Shown piece after piece: positions 55,036-64,000 of a DNA stretch of 64,000 nucleotides (positions are counted from its first letter, which is position 1; each line of letters starts with the position of its first letter). The notes under the pieces were generated by a model that saw only the letters and a program-made list of their open reading frames with translations, was not told the DNA's origin and did not search any database. A program made the position numbers and the translations under genes. Source of the stretch: Malania oleifera. Lineage: Eukaryota; Streptophyta; Magnoliopsida; Santalales; Ximeniaceae. The stretch lies in NCBI RefSeq assembly GCF_029873635.1, contig NC_080420.1:121962719-122026718 (forward strand), in the 5' to 3' direction.

Positions 55036-56640
55036 TGCAAATTTATTTTTATCTTTTTTACTCATTATTTATTTATTTATTTTGCTTAACTAATATATAT
55101 TATTTATTTTATTTTTTACATCTATTTTCCAAAAATGTCTACACCCCAATTTCTTTCTTCAAAATGGCCACGAAATTTAAAAATAAAAATTAAATATATG
55201 GGAAATCCTCAATAAATGTATTTTTATTTTTCTTTATTATTGCAAGAATTATTTTATCATAGACTTGGAATTAAATTTTGAACAAAAAATATATATTTTT
55301 GACATTAAATAATTAAATAACAAACTTATTCTCTTCTTTTTTTTACTTGTAAATTAAAAATTAAAAAATAAATTAAAAGGCAAAAGAGTAAAACTATTAT
55401 TTAATACATTAGAAAATAATATTGAAAAAAAAAAAGAAGATAAGGTGCAGTTGGTATGGGTGAGTCAGGATAGAGGGGGAAAGGTGACCAATACTTATGA
55501 CTTTGAAGGCAGGCCTCATCTGATCAAAAGGGTGGGTAGAAGCATCTTAGGGTACAGAAGGCAGAGTCTCCAATAGTGAGGCTCATGCAAGTTAGAAAAG
55601 AAAAGAAAAGAAAAGAAGAGAAAAAAAGAGGGGTTGGCAAAGAAGGAGCCATGAGTTTCCATTTATAGAGCCACTGAAAATTCAATACAAACCCTAGAAT
55701 TAGATTTTCAATATAAAATGCAAACTGCCAAAGTCATTGCAGGGTGCAGGTCACGTCTGTGTGTGGAACCCTACCATATGCCACCTTAATACAAAGTCAC
55801 ACCCACATATTTAATGAATCCAAGCATCGAGCCTAGTGGTTATGGAGGTATTTATGACAAAATGAGCCAATTTGATCTTTCACGACAAAGTGACAGAAGG
55901 AATTGACATGAAACGAGTTATTAGTCGAGTAACAGATCACTTCGGAATGGTATATCCATCACACATTCTAGGTTAAGTAAAAACTAGGTTTAGAGTAAGC
56001 CACATCTACATTAATTTTGGTAGGAACTTTCAATGCCTTGCTAGGAATGGAGGAGCCCATGGATGGGCTTGATATACATGGGTGAACACCAACCTGACCC
56101 TAAAGCTTAAGCTTATTGGATCTTAAGCCTAACTATGTATATAAGCATCCATCATCCATTCTAATTTTCCAATGCAGGACAAGCTCACAAATGGAATTCT
56201 CAACATACCTCCCTAGGTGGAGGTTTAGGGTTTGATCCCTCTTGAGTGTTATTTTTTCCCGATTTTTGAAGGGAAGATTTAGGATTCGATCCCCCTTGAG
56301 CGTTATTTTTTCCCGATTTTTTAAGGGAAAGGGCGATCATTGGGTATCTTCAAAATAAATGAATATGCATGAGGCTGCATAAAAATTTTTGAAAGTTAAA
56401 GACAAACTTTTCACTTTTTATTTAACCTTTTAAAGTGTCACTTTTCTCTAGAGTCTGAATAGTTCAACATCTGCAACTTGTTCAGGAAAAACAAAAAATG
56501 ATACAAAGTCTGATAGAACAACCTCCTGTCTGCATAAAAACTAAAAGTTGTTCATCAATTTAAGACGAGGTTTAGAAACAAAAGAAAGTGTCACAATTAG
56601 ACTAACTTATACATACTACAAGTACAGAAGTCAGGCCTCA
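55036..56640. other. Intergenic sequence downstream of the Kelch gene
   Basis: AT-rich to 55440, then a mixed-composition stretch with purine runs (AAAAGAAAAG repeats near 55600-55630). No coding region or element boundary was supported. It includes the small tandem duplication at 56222-56330 and probably the 3' end of the Kelch transcript. Confidence 0.6.
56222..56330. repeat. ~54-bp tandem duplication
   Basis: Two units, 56222-56275 and 56276-56330, share TTGATCCC(T/C)CTTGAGYGTT and ATTTTTTCCCGATTTTT. Non-coding. Confidence 0.8.
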
Positions 56641-56788
56641 GACAAGTATTCCTAAATCCTGAAGCCTGAATTTCGAAAACATCTCTGAAGAAGGGAGGAA
56701 CATTCTACCCATGGTTATACAGTTTGGGGTCACATGGAAGTGGCGTAAAATTTCCATCTTCGAATCGGATTCTGGTATCCATTCTGGT

Positions 56789-59700
56789 TTATTTATGGTT
56801 TTGGCCGCTTCCAGGGCCTCCCAGAGTTAGAACCACACCTTGAAGATCACTTCCAAGACTTGATTCTCTGTCTAAAGATGGAGAGGCTCCAACCATTTGG
56901 GATGAATGCGTGACTTGAGCTCGCCGGAAGCTATGGCTGGACTCTGCCACAGACAGTGGGACCTGCTGCTGAGAAGGCCTGAGAATTGTTGGACACCCGT
57001 TGTTCAATTTTGGGAATGGTTGTGCATTGGTTGGGGAAGATATGTTTTGGGCAGGAGCAGCCCCTCTCAGGACAATCCCAGGTCCCTGGTTGATAAAATA
57101 AGTTTCAAATTGAGTTAAAAACACTTGAACAAAGTTAAGAGTATGAAATTTTCTATGGTTATGTTGAGTCTCGGAAGCTTACGGGTGCAAATAAGACTCC
57201 TCTGAATAGTTTGCCATTAACCATTGCAGTCATCAGGTAACCCGAGTCAAAAACTCCATCAACCTTTCCTCGAATCTCAGCTCCAATCTAAGGCAATTGA
57301 GTCAAACAATAAGGTATGAACAAATGTCACTACAGGATAAAAAAATCCAAGTTAAACATAACGTGAGGAAGGCTAAAGTAGTGGAGAGAAAAATTTGGTG
57401 ACGTACGAGGTTTTGAATGGGGACTTTGCTTGCCGGGTGTTGAGATTCTTGTCCATCTGCTTGAGAAACATGAAGAAATTGATCTGGATTCAGCTTTTTG
57501 GGATGTTCTCCCAATGATTGGAAATCCTGCGATGTTCTTCGGACAATTCCATGATTTGTTTGGCTATTTGTCGTGTTCTTAGACTGACAATTGATTGGGA
57601 TCTGACGTTGCTGCTTAAACAAAGGAAATCCATGAGAAGCCGAGACAGAATCTATGGCTTTCGGCACTGGTGTTTGTTCTTGATCAGATTGGGATGGAGA
57701 TGAATTCTGGGAAAGGGAAAGTGAATGCTCTTCTTGTTCAGAGTCAACCTCCCATACCTTTGAATTACTGGTTCTTCTCCTCTTAGGATGCAATGTATCT
57801 AGAAAAAATGGAAAGGAAAAGAAAAGAATTGAAGTTGTATCATGCCTTTGGATCTCCGCATGTACTCAATGGAAGGAAATTTTTTTTTTCCCATTCAGGA
57901 CCAACCTGAACTGAATCGAAAGGAGTGTTTCAACTCTAATTCTGGGTCATGAGCTCCCTTTCTTGATGCTCCATTCCTCCCCAAAACCATGATTTTCTGT
58001 TATGAAGCATAAACAATAAGCTCACATTATGGAAACAAATGCAAAAAAGAAATGGAAGGAGTTAAAATCTGTCTTAATGAAAATTCGTACCGAGCAATTT
58101 TCTGATTCTGCTGACAATCTTCTCTTCCCATGGTTCAAATGGTTTCCAAATATTTTGCATAAGGAAATGTTGTACCGGCCATTGGGATGCTCGGCTCCAA
58201 GCTGCAGAACAAGTAATTCATTGAGAGGACGCTCATCCTCCCCGCAACTGCAAGTAAAGAACTAGTGAGTAAAGAAACAAAAATTTTAGACGCAGGAGTG
58301 ACCATACGGAAAGGGAGGAAAGAAGATGACAAAATGAATTTACCCTCCATAAATGACTATGTCTGAATCAGCAACAATGGCTGTATGAGAAAACCGTCCT
58401 TGTGGTTGCTGGCCACGTATCTCGAGCTGAGTCCATGAACAAGAACTTATGTCAAGAACCCAAATATCGTTGTAATAGTGCTTGTCACCGACACCTCCAA
58501 TGATATAGACCTGCACAATCACGAATTGCGTATAACTTTTCTCTTTTCAGTCTCAGATTTTGAATACCACATAAGATTTTGAACATCACTAAATATAATT
58601 TGTAAGAATTCAAAAGCAGAGAGTCCTCTCTGATGGCACTAAAGTTTGTTTATTGAAAACCACACAGCTATCCATAGTGAAATCTGCTCATTTCAAGAAG
58701 TCAAAGGCTATGAAAAAGTAATTGACTTGCCTTTGTCCCAATACTAACAGCTGCATGACCTGCTCTAACACCAGGTGATGATCCTTGAACTGCCAACTGT
58801 CAAGATACAATTCAACCAGCAACTAATTAGTTTAGTTCGAAAATTTTTTTGTTCTGAGTTTTTATCAATTCATTTATTGTTGTAATGCTGAAACTATTAT
58901 ACAAAGCAGGGAAGTTCATACCCTTGACCAGGTTAGCGTGTCCATATCAAACATATCAACATTGCCATGATAGCGATCGCCACAGTCCCCACCATAAACG
59001 AAGAGCTTGTCCCCTATTGCAACAGCACTGTGACTATCCCTGGGGACAGGAACATTTCCCTTCACTTCAGGAGAAGTCCATTGCATTGTCTTTAAGTCAA
59101 GAATATGAAAATCATTCAAGTAATTTCCTTCCCCTTCACCGCTCCCCCCAAATATGACCAGTTTCTCATCACCAATAAGTGTGGCAGTGTGACTTTCACG
59201 AGGAGAAGGTGGAGACCCTCGGCATTCGGGTTGGGTCCATTCCTTTGAGCCAAGGTCCAGCACATGGAGATCATTTACCTTCCTAGAACCATTTGTACCC
59301 CCAAAAACTATCATCCGATGCCCCACGATCACAGCACTGTGACTATCTCTCGGGCCTGGCCCATGACCCACAGTTGCAAGAGTGCTCCATGCCATTGAAT
59401 CGAGGTTTAGCACTAGGACATCACTAAAATGCAATCCCCCACAACATCCCTGAAATGGTTAGGCAGAAAAGATTAAAAACCGGCAGAAAGGGGAATGCTG
59501 ACTGAATGTGCATTCGTAGAAGAAGAAGTTTGGAGGATGACAGGTTCCCCTTCTCATATAATAATATCTTGGTCCCCTAACATTGGATAACTTTGCAATT
59601 TGAACAGAAAACATGACGAAATCAAGTAATAAAATTCAATTCCAGTCCCCCTCGATCCCATCCCATGCCTACGTACTAAACAAGTAGTTGATTCCATGAT

Positions 59701-60118
59701 TGACCAAATAGAATGATCAGCATCAAACAGTGAAAAGATCTAGTTCCTAGCAGACTGCAATTCTAAATCTGACAATAAAATGCATTAAGCGGTTGAAACA
59801 GGTGGGATAATCTGTGCATGTCATTGTTTGCAAATAAAATTATTCTAAATAGAAATCATCTAATGATTGATCCCACCTTCAACAACTATGATGCTTAGAT
59901 TTATAGAAATCATCTAATGATTGATCCCACCTTCAGCAACTATGATGGTTAGATTTTCCATTCTGTTAATGGGCAAACTCAGGCAAGAAGCTCAACCCAG
60001 TCATCAAGTTCTTTCTCATGAAACATGTTCAAGAAAGAAACAACAATCCGACTATTTCTTGAAAGCCCTCCTTGTGAGAAAAGGGGAAAGGGAAAAAAGA
60101 AAAGCAAGCATTAAAATG

Positions 60119-60157
<39 letters not shown>

Positions 60158-60976
60158 TTCTAGTAGAAAGAATTGTTTAAGCAAAAATACAAGAACCTTA
60201 TGTGCATCATGAATGTTCTCACGTAACAATAATTTTATAACTAAAAAGAAGAAGAAGAGTTTGCTGGGTACAAAAGTAAGAAGGAAAAGGAAGAACTAAA
60301 GGGGGGAAGATGGAAAATGAAAAGCATTTCTATATGAAGAAGGCAAGACGACTATTGCCATGCTACCGCATAACGGTCCTACAGATTAGAGGCAACAAAA
60401 CCAAAACAAACTTCAGACAGTATTACAGTAGAAACAAAAGAGCTGGGAGAAATAAGGAAAGAACTAAAAACCTGAGAAGAAAGTTTCTTTGTCATTAGCC
60501 AAAGATAACCATATCTCAAAATGTTAGAAAAAAAAAAAAAGAATTAAACCAATTTTTTTTTTTTTTATAAAAAGGAAGACAAACACAAACAATAGCAGAG
60601 TTCACTACCCAAAAAAATGGAAAAAAAAGAAGAGAAGAAGAAGTATATATATCTAAGAAATAAAAATAATAGCAGAGGATGTGTATTGAGCTAACAATTT
60701 GATTGAATAAGTCATATAATTTATAAGCGGAATGAACAAAACCAAAGACACCCCACTTAAGAACAGCATCAGCAGAATCATAGATCACACAGATATCATA
60801 ATGAAAACAAGTCAAAAAGAAGAAATTTTAGTGAATATTAAGCATACCCCAAATGCATAAACAGCTCCATTAGAATAGCAAGCAGAGTGCCCCCATCTTT
60901 CAGAAGGATTAAAACCCAAAACCTTTGGGTACAGCCACATTGCCTTCTTCCTTGCTAGTTCACCTCCAACAGACAT
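56789..60976 (-). CDS. Kelch-repeat protein with basic, Ser/Gln-rich C-terminal half (643 aa, 9 exons)
   Basis: The one host gene that looks functional. Coding exons: 60976-60848, 59449-58922, 58796-58731, 58510-58344, 58247-58091, 57996-57906, 57798-57407, 57287-57183 and 57085-56789, totalling 1932 nt with no stop until TAA at 56789-56791. All introns are GT-AG except intron 3 (GC-AG). Residues about 26-315 form five to six Kelch repeats (GHSACYSNG, YAFGGCCGG, RDSHSAVIVGHRMIVFGGTN, RESHTATLI, VIFGGSGEG, FVYGGDCGD, YIIGGVGDK, VIYGGCGED), predicting a beta-propeller for protein-protein contact. Then come a basic HPKRRRTS patch (possible nuclear signal), a Ser/Gln-rich linker, and a conserved-looking IRGKVDGVFDSGYLMTAMV / GKLFRGVLFAP segment. 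Cytosolic or nuclear; no signal peptide or membrane segment. Partner unknown. The exon 9 acceptor (CCAG|GGACCTGG) was chosen because it keeps the frame. Confidence 0.9.
58511..58730 (-). other. GC-AG intron 3 of the Kelch gene
   Basis: The donor reads AAG|GCAAGT instead of GT, and the acceptor GTGCAG. This is the strong consensus of the minor GC-AG class of U2 introns. Using the nearby GTCAAT as donor instead would shift the frame before VYIIGGV. Phase 0. Confidence 0.85.
59450..60847 (-). other. Large first intron (1398 nt) of the Kelch gene
   Basis: Donor GTATGC after AYAFG and acceptor TTTCAG before GCCGGLHFSD, phase 0. It contains an AT microsatellite (60121-60153) and several poly-A/T runs (60527-60565). 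A 40-bp near-duplication occurs at 59858-59890 and 59908-59940 (GAAATCATCTAATGATTGATCC ... ACTATGATG). Small open frames in it are not genes. Long first introns can carry enhancers in plants, but nothing specific is seen. Confidence 0.85.
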
Positions 60977-61370
60977 CTCTCTCTCTGTCTCTCTCTCTCA
61001 CTCCCTCTTTGGTTAGAATAAGTTCTAATTCAAGTCTAATGCAGTGCTTGACAAAGACGAAGAAACAGGGGAAGAAAGAAACAGAGGGTCAAAAGAGGAC
61101 ACGAACAAGCCAAGTGATCTATCAACTATCAGTGTCGATAGACATGAAAAGATGGGCGCTTTCACGTCCAAATCACTGTGGCAACCAACAACAACAACAG
61201 AAGGTTGTGGTGAAAACAACATATTTCTATATTATTATTTCCCTTCCTCACAATCTACACAACACAAAACAAAACCCTTCTTGGGTTTTACATCATAGCT
61301 CTAGTTTTTCTTCAGATGTAATATAAAAATGGAGAGAGAGAGAGAGAGAGGGAGAGAGAGTTGAAGAATA
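60977..61370 (-). promoter_or_regulatory. 5' leader and core promoter region of the Kelch gene
   Basis: Upstream of the ATG (minus strand) are purine-rich GAGA runs (60977-61004), a 5' leader, and a pyrimidine-rich CT block (minus strand of 61329-61362) beside TTTTATATTA (minus strand, about 61319-61328), a weak TATA-like element. Such pyrimidine patches are common around plant transcription starts. The exact start cannot be fixed from sequence. Confidence 0.4.
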
Positions 61371-62862
61371 CAAAGTGCTGTAAAATCATGAAAATGGGAC
61401 TCTTGAATTCTTTTCTTGCTTATTTTATTAGTCTGTTGGTGCTTAGTTGTTTTTTCCACCTTTATTTTTCCTCACTTGTCCAGCTGAAAATGATGGGGGT
61501 GTGGGGGCATTTGGGTTGTGGGAAATGATGGGAGGGCGTTTGGGTTCTTGGTTTTTTGTTTTTTTTTTTTTTTAGGGTTTATGTGTTCTGAGGTTAATTG
61601 GTTTGCTTTTCTCTCTTTAGACTTCATGGGTTATCCTTTATTTCTTTCTTTGCTGTAGTAAGATGATTCTTGGGATTGATGGAAGTGAAGTTTTTCCCCT
61701 CTCACCCCAATTTTCAAGGCGGGTTATTGATGTTGATCTAGAAATGTCTCTTCTCAAGGGTCCTTGGGAAAGTGTGGGGCTTTGTGTTATGGGATTTCTT
61801 TTTTGAGTTTTGGGAAATGGGTTTGTGTTGTTTCTCTCAAAAGGTTGAAGGTTTCTCTTGAAATTCGATCTTATCTCACTTTGTTTATGGAGAATTATGC
61901 AGTGTACTTCTATACTATTTGTGCATTTATTATTTAGATGTGAGACCAGTAAGATTTCCACTTAGAAATGAGTGATATCCCTGGGCTATCTGTATTGTAT
62001 CTATCTAACAAAAAATTTTAAATATTCTTTTAGAAGGACCACTATAATTAAGGTTTTTTAATCAATAAAATCATTCTAAATAGTAAGTTTAACCAATTTA
62101 AATAGGTCTCATTTGGTGGAATTCATATGATATTCGCCGATTAAAATGATCTCATCAGTCCGAGAGACCTAATGGAAGCATAACTTGGTTATTAAAAATA
62201 ACTTAATTTTTTTCCCGTATATAACATGCAAAGTAAATAGACAAGGACACTATTTTATATTTAGAGAGAGTTTGGATTTAAATTTATACAAAATTTGATA
62301 AAATATGATATAAAATTATACTGTTATTTATTCATATCTATCCAACTCCTTACTCCCAAATTTCCGTGTATATGAATTTCTAAGTTTATCTTAAACAATG
62401 ATTGAATTGATTTCTCCATCAATTGTGCTTGAATGAAATAGACAAGGTTAGAACAGTCCAAACTCAGTTTGTATAGTCAAGGTTCCATCCTAGACCTAGC
62501 TGGAAAACAAAAGAGATTGGCAAGGCCTACAACTCACTGAAATTTCAACACATGAAAGTTCCTAAACCCATATTGTGTCTGCAAGGCAAGTGGGTTAGGC
62601 TGAATGTGCCTGAAAAATATGTATATGCATAAGAAAACAAATGCCTATTTTATCATTAATCAATTTCATACATGCCATTATTCAAGGTTAATCAGTATTC
62701 TTTAAGCATATATGACTCCATCATTTGTTGGCCTTCCTTCAACTTGATAAGTCAATTTACTCATGCTTTAGTTGTTCATTTTAGAATTTAACAATTGATG
62801 TAGGAATGGAATTTTCTTTTTCTAAATGATTATTTGTTGAAAAATAATCTCTCGCTAATCAC
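61371..62862. other. Upstream flank of the Kelch gene, no gene seen
   Basis: Includes poly-T (61557-61572) and AT-rich sequence. Minus-strand frame 61638-61961 has no recognisable domain and no codon pattern supporting a gene. No element boundaries were identified. Confidence 0.55.
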
Positions 62863-63175
62863 TTAGATATGTTTGGATAAAAGATTTTATGCAGGAAAAG
62901 AAAAGGGAAGAAATATAAGGAAGAAACTCATTTTCCCTTATATTTTCCTTCTCTATTAAATATTATCAAAAATGAAAGTTTATTCTAATATGACCAAAAA
63001 TCAGGAAAAAAAAAAACTAAATGTTAATGATGTGTAAGATCAAATTTTTATTTATAGATTTACTAAATCTTTTATTTCTTTTCTCATTTTCCTTGATAGC
63101 CAAACATGAATGTGAGGATTCCATGATATTTTTTTTTTTTCGTAATATTTTCTAAGTTTCAAACGGGGTCTTATT
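62863..63175 (-). repeat. MITE-like dispersed repeat (member 2)
   Basis: Runs from TATGTTTGGATAAAAGATTT to AATATTTTCTAAGTTTCAAACGGGGTC. The right half is the inverted counterpart of 410-560. The GTTTGGAT and CAAACGGGG edges could be degenerate inverted termini of a short MITE, but no target duplication was found. Confidence 0.4.
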
Positions 63176-63825
63176 GTTGAAGAATCTTAGCATACAAATC
63201 ATTTTGTTCTAGAATAAAATGTGACATTAGAATAAAGGATTATGTCAAAATGTAAGAATAGAACAAAGTAGAGAAATAGAAAATATAAAGAAAAAATTTA
63301 TGTATAATTTTTTGTGATTTCAATAGGTGAATAAAAAATTACTATAAAAAGAAAAGCACAAAAGAAAGTACCAATGAGAATCATAAATCACGGAAATCAA
63401 ATTCTTAAAAAAAAAATTCATGTATATTCAAGGAATGCTATATGTACTCATAAAAGTGCTTTCAGATGGTTAGTTCGAAGTATTTTTTTCTTTAAGATGA
63501 ATAGTTTGACTATTGGATCACTCATTATTTAAGGGATGGAAAAATATAAAAGACAATAATCAACTTTTGAGGTCAAAAACCAATTTTATATGTAAGTTAA
63601 CGGTCAATAACCATCTTATTTACGGAATTGAATCAAACTTAACACTCACAAGTGAATGTGATGGTATACTATATCATTAACCAACAAATTTTGAAATCGG
63701 TCATTTTTAGTAAAATGTGATAGCTTATTAGTGAATTCAAATACTTTTATACGCATACGTGTGCATATGCTTGTGTGGTCCGTGTATTTTTTTTTTTTCT
63801 TTTTTGCCTTTTTTGACTAGGTATG
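63176..63825. other. AT-rich intergenic sequence
   Basis: No gene, RNA or element end recognised up to the LTR start at 63826. Contains CATACGTGTGCATATG-like alternating purine-pyrimidine sequence near 63755-63770 and poly-T near 63788-63806. Confidence 0.55.
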
Positions 63826-64000
63826 TGTCATGCCCCAAACCCACAGGTGGGTCCCAAGTGTGAATATAGTAACCTAACATGTCTCTATATCAATTAAATA
63901 TACACGATACAATATCGAATGAGGGTCCAACCCCGTGGGGTACACGTAAACCCTATACCGATTCATATACATATCCATACTCATCAAATACACAACGGAA
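63826..64000 (-). mobile_element. Left end of another element A-family LTR (cut by window edge)
   Basis: Starts TGTCATGCCCCAAACCCAC and follows the A LTR start through GTAACCTAACMTGTCTCTATAT, GAGGGTCCAACCCCGTGGGG and ACRCARCGGAA. By comparison with element A the orientation is minus. Whether it is a solo LTR or the 3' LTR of a full element cannot be seen. Confidence 0.85.

Noticed and set aside
54700..55089. Open frames in the GC-rich island as a gene
   Set aside because: Two overlapping frames of similar length, no domain, and the tail enters AT-rich sequence; more likely an effect of GC content.
57086..57124. Extending Kelch exon 9 upstream to the TTCAAG site at about 57125
   Set aside because: That acceptor brings an immediate stop (TGT TTT TAA) after GVLFAP. 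The CCAG site at 57086-57087 keeps 98 more codons open, though a short isoform is not excluded.

Overview
This window is plant nuclear DNA from an angiosperm; the species cannot be told from the sequence. Evidence for a plant: initiator-Met-tRNA primer sites, chromodomain Ty3/gypsy elements of the Tekay/Del type (chromodomain at the pol C-terminus and a conserved AAATTTCGAGGACRAAATTT-like box next to the polypurine tract), an RTE-type LINE with the plant (TTG)n tail, hAT MITEs, and a Kelch gene with short plant-like introns. About 85% is mobile DNA. The only host gene that looks functional is the Kelch gene on the minus strand at 56789-60976 (nine coding exons, 643 aa).

Layout. 1-1296 is AT-rich sequence. 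1297-3275 is a solo LTR with perfect TSD CATAT. 3477-42611 is one old minus-strand element (element A) swollen by nested insertions. Its pol is split by element B (plus strand, 6602-32892, TSD CTCAA). B's pol is split by element C (minus strand, 13533-29962, TSD TGTAT). C is a tandem LTR-internal-LTR-internal-LTR array. A's gag is split by a second solo LTR (36697-38906, TSD TCCCC), and A's 5' LTR carries a 971-bp hAT-like element (40510-41480). Removing each insertion plus one TSD copy rejoins the host reading frame, so the nesting order is secure: A, then B, then C.

42612-54190 is an older AT-rich tandem/segmental duplication. Each copy has a hAT MITE. Copy 1 was later hit by an RTE LINE (43895-51426), which was hit by solo LTR D (46151-50700), which was hit by solo LTR E (48133-50532). 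Copy 2 was hit by a SINE (52729-53115). A small GC-rich, ACGT-motif-rich island follows at about 54640-55035. Then come the Kelch gene, AT-rich flank, and the start of another A-family LTR at the right edge (63826-64000).

The most unusual signals are in the LTRs. (1) Five LTRs carry eight copies of an imperfect TCGTCGACGA palindrome just upstream of the TATA box, with a shared spacing rhythm of about 20-24-20-(45-51)-20-24-20. (2) Most or all LTRs have a well-formed splice donor after the leader and a TTTTTCAG acceptor preceded by a conserved CCACACACT / TTACTGAG / CTCACCCC box, suggesting leader introns inside the LTR. (3) The middle LTR of the C array is a visible chimera of the two outer LTRs, a direct footprint of unequal LTR-LTR recombination. 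The window also holds the reciprocal outcome, four solo LTRs.
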